A stretch of DNA of 64,000 nt. It comes from Candidula unifasciata (taxonomy: Eukaryota > Mollusca > Gastropoda > Stylommatophora > Geomitridae). The stretch spans positions 103,501-167,500 of the forward strand of contig CAJHNH020007512.1 in NCBI GenBank assembly GCA_905116865.2, given 5' to 3'. The position numbers were made by a program, and so were the translations under genes. The notes under the pieces are model-generated. The model was not told where the DNA came from, made no database searches, and saw nothing but the letters and a program-made list of their open reading frames with translations. Shown one piece after another: positions 1 to 12,075 of the stretch. Position 1 is the stretch's first letter, and each line of letters opens with the position of its first letter.

Positions 1-52
1 ATTCTTGTTTTCTCTATAATAGGGCCCCGGAGCCCACACGGGGAACCAACAA
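1..52 (+). mobile_element. End of dispersed repeat family D
   Basis: ATTCTTGTTTTCTCTATAAT and the following bases match the end of the ~290-bp repeat seen at 50525-50822 and 56145-56410. The rest lies outside the window. Confidence 0.7.
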
Positions 53-640
53 ATAATGACTGTCTCTTTCTGATGTTTGTGACAGGTTTCTTTGAGATCT
101 TGCTTCTTTCACAACATTTGAGTTGCTCTTTATGGCTGTCCAGGAAATTCTAAGGATTTTTATGTAAAACCACATCTTTGAGGCCTCAAGATATTGTTTG
201 GCGTGTTTATTTTTGTGTCCAGGCTTCACAGCCGTATGTTAAAACTGGCTTTATAATACATGAGACAATTCTTTAGCTAACCTCGAATGACATTGATTTA
301 TTGAATAACATGTTCTTTTTAAAAAAAATAAAATGTAGTTTTAGCCTGTCCTTCTCTGTTCTTTATCTCTGTGATACATCTTCCGTCGAATGTTATCTAT
401 ATGCCTAGATACTTACATGTGTGTGCTTGTCCCAAAAATAACGCCTCTGACTTTTATTACACATTTAGCTACTGTTCTTTTCTTGAATGTAACTATTACT
501 TCTTCTTCCCATTATTCAAACGGAGGCCTGTTTATCACTTTCTTTATGCTCTGAAATGTTCCCTAATGGTTATAAATTCTTATAGATGCTGTTTGCTGCC
601 AGTACATATTCTTTATAATTCGTAAATCGTTTCCACCAAC
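53..640 (-). pseudogene. LINE reverse transcriptase, C-terminal relic
   Basis: On the minus strand, broken frames give CKYLGI-stop-ITFDGRCITEI (620 to 371), then MWFYIKILRISWTAIKSN and EARSQRNLSQ (229 onward). These are typical of the end of non-LTR retrotransposon polyproteins. The relic is homologous to 13161-13718. Confidence 0.75.
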
Positions 641-1611
641 ATTTAATTTTTATTTATGTGACAGTAACATTATCTAATTCCGTTAATAATTTAGGAACAG
701 ATCATTGTTAGTTTGAACGTCTTTATCATACAGGGCAATGTAAATATGTACGTTTCACGTAAACACCAGTTCCTGATTTTAACCCATTACTGTTCCTCCC
801 AATGCATTTGTATTTTGAAACAACTTGGAGAGATGTGGCTGAAGCCAGTTGACCGAAACAACATATAGCAATTTAGAAAACATATTTATCAATGTGTCAT
901 TGACTACAAGACAATATACAGCACGAATAGATAATCAAGTAACAGAAAGTGTATTGATCGGCACTCATAGAAAGATAAAACACACTAGACAACATAAAAA
1001 TCGCTATAGTTACCTTGCTGGGAATTGAACCTGTCACCTTCAGACAGCGTCTGCGCCTCGCCATGGATACAAGTGCACTAAGGACATGGTCAACATAGAA
1101 AATAGATTCGGAATAAGCAGGAAGTATTAGAAATATCTATTCACAAACTGAGATAAGGCGAGGACGACGCAAGTGTTTGCTTTCTCCAAGTTGTTTTCAA
1201 TTTATTTACATAAGTTATTTGAAACAAGTTGGAAAGTTGTCTACGCTAGATATGAACTAGGGAATAATAAATCATTTAGGCTCAACGCTGATGAAGCAAT
1301 GCTCCGAACGATATGTGCGGGATTTACAAGACCTTGTTTAGCGCGTAAAGAGACAAAGTACAGAATGGGGATTTGATGAAAGCGGGTAATTACTTATGGA
1401 AAGTGGCGACCAATAATGAAGATCTCGGAAGGATGCACTACAGGTAGAACAATTATCTCAGCATATGTACAATTTTTACCTTACTTTGATGTTGTTACTT
1501 CTGTAAACGTGTTTCATTTCATTTTAGGCTGTAGCTGTCTAAGACACCTAAAGAAAGAGAAGCTGCCAGCAACACAGAAAGGACATCAGGTGTTTCGGAC
1601 CCCTACCCGCC
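641..1611. other. No gene recognised
   Basis: AT-rich sequence with short unsupported frames. A tRNA-like minus-strand SINE piece lies at 1016-1100. Confidence 0.6.
1016..1100 (-). mobile_element. tRNA-like SINE head
   Basis: On the minus strand a B-box-like GACAGGTTCAATTCCC follows an A-box-like TCCTTAGTGCACTTG region. No clear body was seen. Confidence 0.35.
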
Positions 1612-1888
1612 GGGGAGCCATAGTGGTATAGCAGTTAGACGCTCGCATGCGCATCCCAAGGTCGTTGGTTCGGGTAGGACTTTTTTTTTAGAGATGACCT
1701 TTGCTCCCAGGTCGTCCCAGCTCTAAATGAGTATCAGGTGCCGTCCTGGAAAATAAAGGCGGTCGGTGTGATGTTAACGACATCACTCACCGATAGCCGA
1801 TTGGCCTTTAAAATGTAGGTCTAGCCCTATATGCCCAATTCGCTTGAAGATGTGGACAAGGTTCTTTTACTTTACCTTTTTTTGAAAC
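1612..1888 (+). mobile_element. SINE family A, full-length
   Basis: tRNA-related head (CATAGTGGTATAGCAGTTAG, then GGTCGTTGGTTCGGG). The body has GACCTTTGCTCCCAGGTCG, GGTGCCGTCCTGGAAA and AAAGGCGGTCGGTGTGATG, shared with copies at 2090, 27790, 28800(-), 29690 and 32655(-). It ends in a T-rich tail. Confidence 0.85.
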
Positions 1889-2089
1889 CAATTCTCTCCC
1901 CCCCCCCCCACCCTTTTTTTTTCTAACGACCACCAACCAATTTATCATTTTCATCATAAATCAATTCTGCTGTTAAGCGGCGTGGGGAGGAATAATTTGC
2001 GATCCAGTAAACGCTGTTTGCCACTGGCTTTTGTCAAGCCCCGAAGGCGTAGAGTGTCTTTTATGTTGGCGATCCATTTTTTCGTGGGT

Positions 2090-2206
2090 GTTCCCGTGGC
2101 AGAGCGGCTAGACGCTCGCCACAGATCGGAAGGTCGTGGGTTCGCTCCCTGGCGGAGCCGGACTTTTTTCAAAAATGACCTTGGCTCCCAGTGGGTACTG
2201 GGTCAT
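2090..2206 (+). mobile_element. SINE family A, truncated
   Basis: GTGGCAGAGCGGCTAGACGC, a B box (GTGGGTTCGCTCC) and GACCTTGGCTCCCAG are intact. The body then stops abruptly at GTGGGTACTGGGT, where the 26-bp array begins. Confidence 0.85.
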
Positions 2207-2765
2207 GTATGTGAATGGTTGTGGGCGGTCTTGTATGTGAATGGTTGTGGGCGGTCTTGTATGTGAATGGTTGTGGGCGGTCTTGTATGTGAATGGTTGT
2301 GGGCGGTCTTGTATGTGAATGGTTGTGGGCGGTCTTGTATGTGAATGGTTGTGGGCGGTCTTGTATGTGAATGGTTGTGGGCGGTCTTGTATGTGAATGG
2401 TTGTGGGCGGTCTTGTATGTGAATGGTTGTGGGCGGTCTTGTATGTGAATGGTTGTGGGCGGTCTTGTATGTGAATGGTTGTGGGCGGTCTTGTATGTGA
2501 ATGGTTGTGGGCGGTCTTGTATGTGAATGGTTGTGGGCGGTCTTGTATGTGAATGGTTGTGGGCGGTCTTGTATGTGAATGGTTGTGGACGGTCTTGTAT
2601 GTGAATGGTTGTGGGCGGTCTTGTATGTGAATGGTTGTGGACGGTCTTGTATGTGAATGGTTGTATGCGGTCTTGTGTGTGAATGGTTGTGGGCGGTCTT
2701 GTATGTGAATGGTTGTGGGCGGTCTTGTATGTGAATTGTTGTGGGCGGTCTTGAATGTGAATGCT
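2207..2765. repeat. 26-bp minisatellite, about 21 copies
   Basis: The unit contains GTGAATGGTTGTGGGCGGTC followed by TTGTAT. Most copies are identical; the 3' copies diverge (GGAC, ATGC variants). Period 26 keeps all minus-strand frames open, giving an artefactual HNHSHTRPP peptide. Confidence 0.97.
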
Positions 2766-2906
2766 GGACAATGATTAGTGTGGATCAGTAACTGGACTGT
2801 TGGTGTTTTGGAAGAATATTGATTATGTAACCGGCAGACAAGCAAAAGAAACACTGAAGTATTATCACTTGCTATTGTCGTCTCCTGCTATCTGGACAAA
2901 GTTTCA

Positions 2907-3549
2907 CCTGTTTTCTGCAGTGATCTCCAATCGTTCAGCGACCTCTCCTGTTTTCTGCAGTGATCTCCAATCGTTCAGCGACCTCTCCTGTTTTCTGCAG
3001 TGATCTCCAATCGTTCAGCGACCTCTCCTGTTTTCTGCAGTGATCTCCAATCGTTCAGCGACCTCTCCTGTTTTCTGCAGCGATCTCCAATCGTTCAGCG
3101 ACCTCTCCTGTTTTCTGCAGTGATTTCCAACCGTTCAGCGACCTCTCCTGTTTTCTGCAGTGATCTCCAATCGTTCAGCGACCTCTCCTGTTTTCTGCAG
3201 TGATCTCCAATCGTTCAGCGACCTCTCCTGTTTTCTGCAGTGATCTCCAATCGTTCAGCGACCTCTCCTGTTTTCTGCAGTGATCTCCAATCGTTCTGCT
3301 ACCTCTCCTGTTTTCTGCAGTGATCTCCAATCGTTCAGCGACCTCTCCTGTTTTCTGCAGTGATCTCCAATCGTTCTGCTACCTCTCCTGTTTTCTGCAG
3401 TGATCTCCAATCGTTCAGCGACCTCTCCTGTTTTCTGCAGTGATCTCCAATCGTTCAGCGACCTCTCCTGTTTTCTGCAGTGATCTCCAATCGTTCAGCG
3501 ACCTCTCCTGTTTTCTGCAGTGATCTCCAATCGTTCAGCGAACTCTCCT
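2907..3549. repeat. 40-bp minisatellite, 16 copies
   Basis: The unit contains TGATCTCCAATCGTTCAGCG and CTCCTGTTTTCTGCAG, aligned exactly every 40 bp. Two copies carry a TTCTGCTACC variant. The array resumes at 5685 beyond an inserted element. Confidence 0.97.
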
Positions 3550-5684
3550 TGTCGCGCGCCCACGTGGGTAAAAACACTGATATAGTGAGGGTGTGGGTTT
3601 GAACCTTAACAATGCCCACCCACGTGAGAAACTGGACTATTATCTAAGCTATGTTGATCCTAGACAGTCCTGGATAGCCAAGAAAACAGCGAGTGGCTCG
3701 TTCCATGAAATGAAAGTTGCTGTACTTGTATCCACAGGAGTAGGAGAAGGGATAGATAGATATCTGGATACACCCACTGTGTTATAATCCAGGTGCTCAT
3801 TTAACCCCCTCCGACTGCTCTCCTCTCCTGGCATTACTTAAAAGCCCCCATCAAGTGATTTAAATATTTGTTAGCTGAAGTAAACTAATATGCACAAAGA
3901 CACTTGAACCTAAGTACACAATTTACTCAACTATGTTTAAACAACATCAAAAAGATTTATTTAATAAATCTGACTAAAATAAAATGAACTTGTTTAGGCT
4001 AGTAGAGTTGAAAAGATGTGAATGATGAAATCATAAAGGTATTGGAAAGTAACAACCTTTGGACAATTCTCGGCTTGAGACCCTGCCTATCTTTTCCAGT
4101 TTGTCATCCTCACTGCTTTCTGCAGGTCGTTACACTCGACGGTCGGAAAATAATGGATGCCTACTAGTCCCTGCCCAATGTGGGAACTGTGATGAAGAAA
4201 CAAGCGCATATTTGTAGTATCTGCTCTAGATGTACACTAAGCATGTATATTATACTAACATCAAGCATGTTTATTTAAATAAAACATTTCATCTCTCCCT
4301 CATGCTCACATTCACTCCTGTCCAATTTGGAAGGGTTTATGTCTCACATTCCAACTGTAACATCTTCTGCCTTCCTCTACACGTCCTGTAATGATAGTCA
4401 AGTCTTCTACGTCAGGTGCCATCTCTCGTACAGACTCAAAATGACAATCAGTCAGACAGAACCAGTTCTGGAATCTATGCTTGGAACAATCGACGCGCCC
4501 AGAATGCTAACAATAGTTCTGGGGCGAATCAAATAACAAATCTCGTGGATTTTCTCTCCGGGATCAATCTCCGCATTAGCCTCCCGAGAGTTAAACACAT
4601 TTCAGTGTGTAAGCTGTATGTAATACAGATTCACATTAACCACAAGTGAAAAGATTGCCCGAGTTATCTTCACGCTTGTGATTTCAAAAACATGATAGTT
4701 CATTAAATTTCAATGGCAACAACAACATTTAGGTTTTACAACATTGAAACACATGTGCACGAAAAAATATTCCTGACACTATCAAATAGGATATAAAGCA
4801 ATGTGACAGTGCCCTGCGAGAATGAAGAAATGTCCGCCTAGGAGTACTACAAAGTGATGAAGACACACACTTGAGTAAAAAGACAGTTAGATCTCTATCA
4901 TAAAATATAGATTTGAACCTAATTTCGATCTTACCTGGAAAAATGAAACCACGATGCCAAAAGTTCTGTCTCAAGCTTAGGTTAAGCCCAACAGATGGCA
5001 TGTGCTGGACAGGATCTCATTTACCAGACCTAGAGTTCACCCCTTTATAACTTTTATCAAGCTCCTCCTACATTACGCCTAAAATCATTCTCATTCAAGG
5101 ATGTCACAGCTCCTCCCTTGGGTGTATATTCACTGTCAGTCAGTGACTGTACAACAATTGTTTGAATTCCCACGCTATGATCTCCTGGTCAATTCATCTG
5201 ACCAGAGCAAATAGGACAAGTCACACCTCCGGCCTACTTCACCTGCCATCACAATAAAATCAGACGGTGTCAATTCTTCTGTTAACACTTTCTGCTCACC
5301 ATGTCAATAGTGACCGTCGGACCTGCCCTCGAGTTAGGTAACCTTAGGGGGAATTAAACACAATTAGCCGGAGTTATCTACTCCTAATGGCTGGCTAGGA
5401 GATACATATCTGACACCGACAGATGGTGCGCAAATCTGCAGACATTAAGTCTGGGCTGGGCAGAATCACAGGCGTCACAAAGACTACCTTAACACTTAAC
5501 ATCTGGGAAAAAGTTTTAGTGTTTGATATGACCAACGGTCCCGGAGAATTAAAGGTTTGATGTGGTCGTCTTACTTAGATTAAGGATGTATCCAAATCCC
5601 TATTTTCCTGTATACTTTCAAAATACAAAGAAATAAAAGTAGGTTGAGGAAAGACATTCTGGAGTCACCGAGCGTATTGTCACA
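3550..5684. mobile_element. LTR-like insertion 1 (2.1 kb) inside the 40-bp array
   Basis: Starts TGTCGCGCG and ends ATTGTCACA, flanked by the 5-bp duplication CTCCT (3545-3549 and 5685-5689). It interrupts a minisatellite that continues on the other side. TG..CA ends plus a 5-bp duplication fit a solo LTR or a coding-less LTR element. A TATA-like motif at about 5044 (TTATAAAG on the minus strand) hints at a minus-strand promoter. No protein domain was seen. Confidence 0.6.
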
Positions 5685-5742
5685 CTCCTGTTTTCTGCAG
5701 TGATCTCCAGTCGTTCAGCGAACTCTCCTGTTTTCTCCAGGG
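5685..5742. repeat. Displaced end of the 40-bp minisatellite
   Basis: CTCCTGTTTTCTGCAG, TGATCTCCAG, TCGTTCAGCG and CTCCTGTTTTCT continue the 2907-3549 array after the insertion. Confidence 0.9.
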
Positions 5743-6935
5743 CGTTCTGTACCTGCTAGATTTTACTATTGACGTCATCGGGACTCAATTAGGTCTCTCT
5801 ACCATCCCCCCCCCCCCACCCAGCCCTTTCCTTTATTTTGGACAGTCGTGGTCGCCCATGTCTACTCCCGATTAGGCACATATGGAAGAAGAAGGTTAAC
5901 AAATGATGACTCAATGGGTAAGATAATTCTTTGTTAACATCGTTTTCCTAATCAGATAAACACACAAAGACCGGTCCCTGACTGAGTCTTGTCTGTTGTT
6001 CATATCTTAGTTCTGATACTTGACCCTCTCAACTGTCGGCGTTCTAAAACAGAAGTCTGCTCCGCTATGATATATAAATGTAGGATGTTTCTCCTTTCAA
6101 CAACTGATTGCAGTTCGTGTCAAACGCTGTCTCGCTGAACAAACAAAGTATACGCCGTGAAGCGTCATATTCCCTTTTGTTATCAATGAATGTACTTGTC
6201 CTGTTCCCCGTGGAAATATTCTCGACATTGTACGGCATCTTGGAGGGTTAGTAAGTCAGCTCTGATTTGTGTCGACGAAATGGGAACATTCACCTAATGC
6301 ATTTTCTAGATTGTATTAAGTGGAATGGGGACAGGAGAAAGAGGAACTGTTAAACACTGGACGGTAAATGCTTCTAAATCTGAATGAACAGAGTCAAGCA
6401 TAATTTGTCATTGACATGTAATTATGACAGCACTTGTGACATTAAATGTGGGAGTGGCATGCATGTTCGCAGACAGGGAGGACATACGTGCATTCATAAG
6501 CGTTGAGCGAGGGAAACATTTTAACATTCATACATTTTGAAAGAGACGGCGGAATTACAGATACGTGTGTCGGATTGGCAATGACGATGACCGGTCGAAT
6601 CGATCGATTGATCAATCAATCACTCAGTCAGTCAGTCACCAGATTTCAGTGTATAAAGATAGCAACAACAACCACTGAAAGCAGTTTTGTTAAAGTATTT
6701 CACGCACACAGTAAACAGTTCGAAAACACAGTGAAGTAGATAATCAAACAAATGATTTCATTACAAACGACAGAAAATAACACAATATCATGAATGTCCA
6801 AAACGTAAAGAAAACATGACACAAATCTTCTTATTTGTTTTATCGTCTCACTAACACAAAGTTGTGGCCCAGTAATGTGGTTTTCTGTATTTGTCTTGCG
6901 TTTCTCTGATGGCTTCAATGATGGATTTGTTCAGG
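5743..6935. other. No gene recognised
   Basis: Unique-looking sequence with a C run near 5808 and a short TCAGTCAGTCAG tract near 6625. No supported exon or element. Confidence 0.6.
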
Positions 6936-7170
6936 TTTCAGCTACACCATTGATCCATCTCTTTCTTGGTCTTCCTCTCGCCTTCATCGCAGATGTTCTA
7001 CTGTAAAAGTTTCATATGCAGTCTGGTCTGGCTGCATTCTCGCTAGATGGCTGAACCATTTCGTTATTTGTCTGTCAACATAATCCAGACATTTTCTTAT
7101 TGTACTTTCAACCACAAGAAATAGCAAAGTCTCTGAAGCTTGTCATATCTTTGAATACACATGATGGCGG
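6936..7170 (-). pseudogene. LINE C-terminal relic
   Basis: The minus strand reads TSAMKARGRPRKRWINGVAE, then a stop. The RGRPRKRW..GV motif is characteristic of the tail of LINE polyproteins. Confidence 0.7.
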
Positions 7171-7211
7171 TTTGTTCCCCTTTATATCGACATGTACTCT
7201 CAGGTCGCCCC

Positions 7212-7606
7212 CATCTACAAGTTACAGGACGTTAAGACAGTCGAGGAGATATTGATTTCAGCCCTAGACAGACAGGACGTGAAGACAGTCGAGGAGGTAT
7301 TGATTTCAGCGCTAGACAGACAGGACGTGAAGACAGTCGAGGAGATATTGATTTCAGCCCTAGACAGACAGGACGTGAAGACAGTCGAGCGATATTGATT
7401 TCAGCCCTAGACAGACAGGATGTGAAGACAGTCGAGGACATATTGATTTCAGCCCTAGACAGACAGGACGTGAAGACGGTCGGGGAGGTATTGATTTCAG
7501 CCCTAGACAGACAGGACGTGAAGACAGTTGAGGAGATATGGATTTCAGCACTAGACAGACAGGACGTGAAGGCAGTCGAGGAGATTTCAGCTCTAGACAG
7601 ACAACT
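7212..7606. repeat. 48-bp minisatellite, about 8 copies
   Basis: The unit encodes DVKTVEEILISALDRQ on the + strand. A 1-bp deletion near 7390 and a shortened last unit break the frame, so it is not treated as a gene. Confidence 0.95.
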
Positions 7607-7639
7607 GACCTATACATTTGTGTGTCCGACACCGCATGC

Positions 7640-8830
7640 CAAATACAAAAGTCACAGAAATCTGACCGCTTGCATGCATCATTACACATAAATCTGACCG
7701 CTTGAGTGTATCTTGACACGCATGTATCATTACACAGAAATCTGACCGCTTGCATGTATCATTACACAGAAATCTGACCGCTTGCGTGCATCTTGACACA
7801 GAAATCTGACCGCTTGCATGTATCTTGACACAGAAATCTGACCGCTTGCATGTATCTTGACACAGAAATCTGACCGCTTGCATGCATCATTTCACAGAAA
7901 TCTGACTGCTTGCATGTATCTTGACACAGAAATCTGACCGCTTGCATGTATCTTGACACAGAAATCTGACCTCTTGCGTGCATCATTACACAGAAATCTG
8001 ACCGCTTGCAAGCATCATTACACAGAAATCTGACCGCTTGCATGCATCATTACACAGAAATCTGACCGCTTGCATGCATCTTTACACAGAAATCTGACCG
8101 CTTGCGTGCATCATTACACAGAAATCTGACCGCTTGCATGCATCATTACACAGAAATCTGACCGCTTGCGTGCATCATTACACAGAAATCTGACCGCTTG
8201 CATGCATCATTACACAGAAATCTGACCGCTTGCATGTATCTTGACACAGAAATCTGACCGCCTGCATGTATCTATCTTGACACAGAAATCTGACCGCTTG
8301 CATGCATCATTACACAGAAATCTGACCGCTTGCGTGCATCATTACACATAAATCTGATCCTTGCATGCATCATTACACAGAAATCTGACCGCTTGCATGT
8401 ATCTTGACATAGAAATCTGACTGCTTGCGTGCATCATTACACAGAAATCTGACCGCTTGCGTGCATCATTACACAGAAATTTGACCGCTTGCGTGCATCA
8501 CTACACAGAAATCTGACCGCTTGCGTGCATCACTACACAGAAATCTGACCGCTTGCATGCATCATTACACATAAATCTGACCCTTGCATGCATCATTACA
8601 CATAGATCTGACCCTTGCATGCATCATTACACATAAATCTGATCCTTGCATGCAAATTGACACAGAAATCTGATCCTTGCATGCATCATTACACAGTAAT
8701 CTGACCGCTTGCGTGCATCATTACACAGAAATCTGACCGCTTGCATGCATCATTACACATAGATCTGACGCTTGCATGCATCATTACACATAAATCTGAC
8801 CCTTAGGCGCATCATAACATCTGACTCTTG
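7640..8830. repeat. 32-bp minisatellite, about 36 copies
   Basis: The unit contains CAGAAATCTGACCGCTTGCA then TGCATCATTACA. Two alternating variants occur (ATGCATCATTACA and ATGTATCTTGACA), with decayed CCCTTG copies at the 3' end. Many units hold the palindrome TGCATGCA. Confidence 0.97.
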
Positions 8831-9847
8831 CACACATGTGTACACAGAAAAGCAAGGAAGCAGAATAAACTAAAGTAATAAAATTAAAATATATAGTGCT
8901 GAACTGGGCTGTTGGAAACACAAACAGCACAGGAGGTAGCGAGGGGGAGGGATCTAACTCTATCCGTGCCGATGAGGTGGCCATGTCCGTATTGCTTACA
9001 CTAAGCCCTATTTGGTAAACATTTCTGTAGGTTTCCTATCCCATGCTGGTCTTATGGTAAACTTTCTGTGTTCTCCAGTTGTTACTGTAGCAGCTTCTCT
9101 CTTAAAGTTGGATTTATCAGCTCTGTGAGGCCAAATAATGGTTGCTCTAGGATACAACAACTTAAGACTAGACACGGTTGAATTTAACACTATCTGGGAC
9201 AGAAAAGACGTAAGAGGAGTCTATAGGTATGAACACGTTTAGAAGAGTGATAGTGTGTTCCTAACAAAAAGTGTATCAAATGGGCCATTTATTGACTTTG
9301 GTGGACATTGTGAAACAGACTGTTCAAACAGAAAGCGGACCACAAAACTAGGTCTCACGTGTATCGTCACATTGTTGGGAGAGGGTTAGTTCTAGAAAGC
9401 CACCAGTCCCCGCCTAGATTCTGTCCTCGTGTGATAACAGGCCTCACCTTTGTCTTACCCGTTCATCTGTCAGTGATAACGGTTACTGTTCACACGGAGT
9501 TCGTTTGTGTGTTTGATTGTTGTGATATTCACTAACCCGAGAAAGTTTTTGCCACGTCTGAGAACACGGACTATTTGACGCTAAGACCTGGTGAGTCTTC
9601 TGATTTGAGTTTATGTGTGCTGCACAATTGTGATAGTTGGTTTTTTGTGAAGATGTACTTTATAGTTATGGCTAACCGTAATTGTATCTGTGCCTCACAA
9701 CTTTATTGATAATAAATAGTTCTTGTACAGCACCCATCCTGTGCTACACAAATGGTGGTAGAAGTGAAAGAGAAATAAGAACTACTGAATATGTATGGCC
9801 GAAAATATATGTAACAGCTTGCGGATATTACTGATCTAAAGCGATAA
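8831..9847. other. No gene recognised
   Basis: No supported coding exon, RNA or repeat seen, apart from ATC repeats at the right edge that belong to the LINE tail. Confidence 0.55.
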
Positions 9848-10137
9848 ATCATCATCATCATCAGGTGCCTTGCCGACTGGCGTGGGCGATCATGCCTCTC
9901 TATAATCCGCGATCTCCTGCAGCATGTATCAGTTCGTGTGCCACCTCCATGCCATGCAACAAGACTGTCAAGCATCTTCTTTCCTTGTCTTCCTCTATCT
10001 CTCCTTCCACAGATCTTTCCAGTGGTCACAACATGTTCTATTTTCCCTCTTCTCATAACATGGCCGAAAAATGATGACTGTCTCCTTATATTGTCTGTGA
10101 TAAGTTGTCTTTGGGCTCCCGCCTTTTTCAAAATCAC
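9848..10137 (-). pseudogene. LINE 3' end, 5'-inverted (minus part)
   Basis: The minus strand encodes SSFFGHVMRRGKIEHVVTTG, then RTDTCCRRSR and RPRQSARHL, ending CACC(TGA)n. It is the same family and the same 3' terminus as 13161-13718. It abuts an oppositely oriented upstream segment of the same protein at 10140. Confidence 0.82.
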
Positions 10138-10139
10138 AC

Positions 10140-10345
10140 CTTAAAAATCAGAATTGTGAAATGTTATGTATACCCAACCTTGCTGTGTGGTGCAGAAAAG
10201 TGGAAAGTGAATAGACAGCAGAAAACCGAATAGAAAAGAATATGTAGTATTTCGTAAAAAGACAAAATAAAACAATCAAACACAGAGGCTCTTAAAAGCT
10301 AGGATTGAAAAGAGAGTTACCGAAAGAAATAAACAAGAGACAAGC
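10140..10345 (+). pseudogene. LINE fragment in inverted orientation (+ part)
   Basis: The + strand reads IVKCYVYPTLLCGAEKWKVN, the CYV.P.LLYG.E.W block that normally lies upstream of the FFGHVMRR block found in the adjacent minus-strand piece. Confidence 0.65.
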
Positions 10346-10410
10346 TGAATGACTCTGCCACATTACCAGATATAACAGAAACCATACTAGAGGGACAGGT
10401 TGAGGCAAGA

Positions 10411-10742
10411 CAGCTACATGTAGAGATCTATAGATGTGAGGTGCCACATGTAGACATCTATAGATGTGGGGTGCTACAATACCAGATCTATCTAACAGAA
10501 ACCACGCTAAAGGGGCAGGTTGAGGCAAGCCAGCCACATGTAGACATCTATAGATGTGGGATGCTACAAGTAGACATCTATAGATGTGGGGTGCTACAAG
10601 TAGACATCTATAGATGTGGGGTGCTACATGTAGACATCTATAGATGTGGGGTGCTACAAGTAGACATCTATAGATGTGGGGTGCTACATGTAGACATCTA
10701 TAGATGTGGGGTGCTACAAGTAGACATCTATAGATGTGGGGG
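10411..10742. repeat. 30-bp minisatellite with a 14-bp palindrome per unit
   Basis: The unit contains GTAGACATCTATAGATGTGG. ACATCTATAGATGT is a perfect palindrome. About ten units, interrupted once by a second copy of the flanking TAACAGAAACCA..GGCAGGTTGAGGCAAG sequence, showing segmental duplication of the array edge. Confidence 0.95.
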
Positions 10743-11005
10743 ATAACATCAAAAGATGGCCGAACACCTGTCTGAGACATTGTCCATTCACGACGAATGA
10801 GAAGCGTTTTGGAGGATCCCTGGACCTAATTTTTAGAGACAGCAATTGATTGATTAAAAAGTCTCTGGCTAATTAAACGGATGTTATTGATGGGATATGT
10901 CGAACTCACAAAGAAAAAGTGCTAGGAATTTTTTTTTTCCCGTCAAAAATAGTCTTAATCTGCTCAATTCGTGTCAATTGCACTAAATGATATATTTCGG
11001 GTTCT

Positions 11006-11362
11006 AACCCCCCCCCCCCCACACTCTATATCCGCACCCCCCCCACACACTCTATATCCGCACTCCCCCCACACACTCTATATCCGCACTCCCCCCACAC
11101 ACTCTATATCCGCACTCCCCCCCACACACTCTATATCCGCCCCCCCCTCCCACACACTCTATATCCTCATCCCCCCACACACACACACACTATATCCGCA
11201 CTCCCCCCCCCCCACTCTATATACGCACTCCCCCCACACACTCTATATCCGCACTCCCCCCACACACTCTATATCCGCACCCCCCCCCCCACACTCTATA
11301 TCCGCACTCCCCCCCCCTCACACACGCACACCCTATATCCGCACCCCCCTCACACACGATGT
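11006..11362. repeat. C-rich minisatellite, about 13 copies
   Basis: The unit is near 26 bp and contains CACACACTCTATATCCGCAC plus a variable run of 5-10 C. Confidence 0.93.
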
Positions 11363-11826
11363 TTCTGAGTCCAGTTTGGAACTTCACCACCTGTTTGGTA
11401 TTTGCCCTATTCAGTCTAAGCGTGACGTAACTGTCGGGGTTAGGATATAACCTCACAGTTGAACAGGGTCTCCGTGAGTTCATTTGTTGTCTCATGTTTT
11501 TGAAAGCTGTTGTTGCCTCGTCAGTGGATATTATACATCATTTTTAACTTTCATTGTTCTCATCTCTGGTGTGGCGTGTGTCTGTTCGCTTAATATTGTC
11601 TGCTTTACATTTGTCTTTTCATTCTTGATTTGTAGTTCAAAATTTAATTATACATGTGCAAAATCAGTTTTTTCGTTGGTGACGTTAACGTTCTTAATAA
11701 GCAGAGCAATATCATCTGAAAAATGAAGATTCTTTTATTGTCCCATCTGCTCCCAGTCGATGTCGGTATTTCTTTCACATTTGGTATCTACCTGTCAATT
11801 GTTATGACAAGTAGACGGGGAGATGC
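11363..11826. other. No gene recognised
   Basis: Mixed sequence with one 80-codon T-rich frame and no recognisable motif. Confidence 0.55.
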
Positions 11827-12029
11827 CCGGCTCGCTGGCTTAGTTGGTTAAACCTGACTGCGCGGCGACCGGGGGACGAACTCCTTGTGGTCCGTGTTCA
11901 CGCCCGGGAGCAGGCAGAAAAGCCACATTTCTCCCAAATTTACAATATCATTCATGGAGTCATGCCGAAGAGTTGCGATATCCATAGTACCCAGCCAAAG
12001 GGTTAACAACTCATAGCTTCTAGATATAA

Positions 12030-12074
<45 letters not shown>
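11827..12074 (+). mobile_element. SINE family C with (ATA)n tail
   Basis: TGGCTTAGTTGGTTAAACC, a CACGCCCGGG region, GAGTTGCGATATCCATAGTA and CCAAAGGGTTAACAACTCAT match the minus-strand copy at 52560-52803. The tail is about 14 AAT units. Confidence 0.82.

Positions 12075-12075
<1 letters not shown>

Noticed and set aside
2090..2160. Functional tRNA gene (A and B boxes present)
   Set aside because: It is the head of SINE family A, repeated at six or more places with the same non-tRNA body.
7192..7398. DVKTVEEILISALDRQ repeat as a small helical-repeat protein
   Set aside because: The repeat is nucleotide-level (48 bp) and frame-broken after four units, with no flanking coding signal.
11006..11362. 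Proline/serine-rich protein from the C-rich array
   Set aside because: Variable C-run lengths change frame in every unit.
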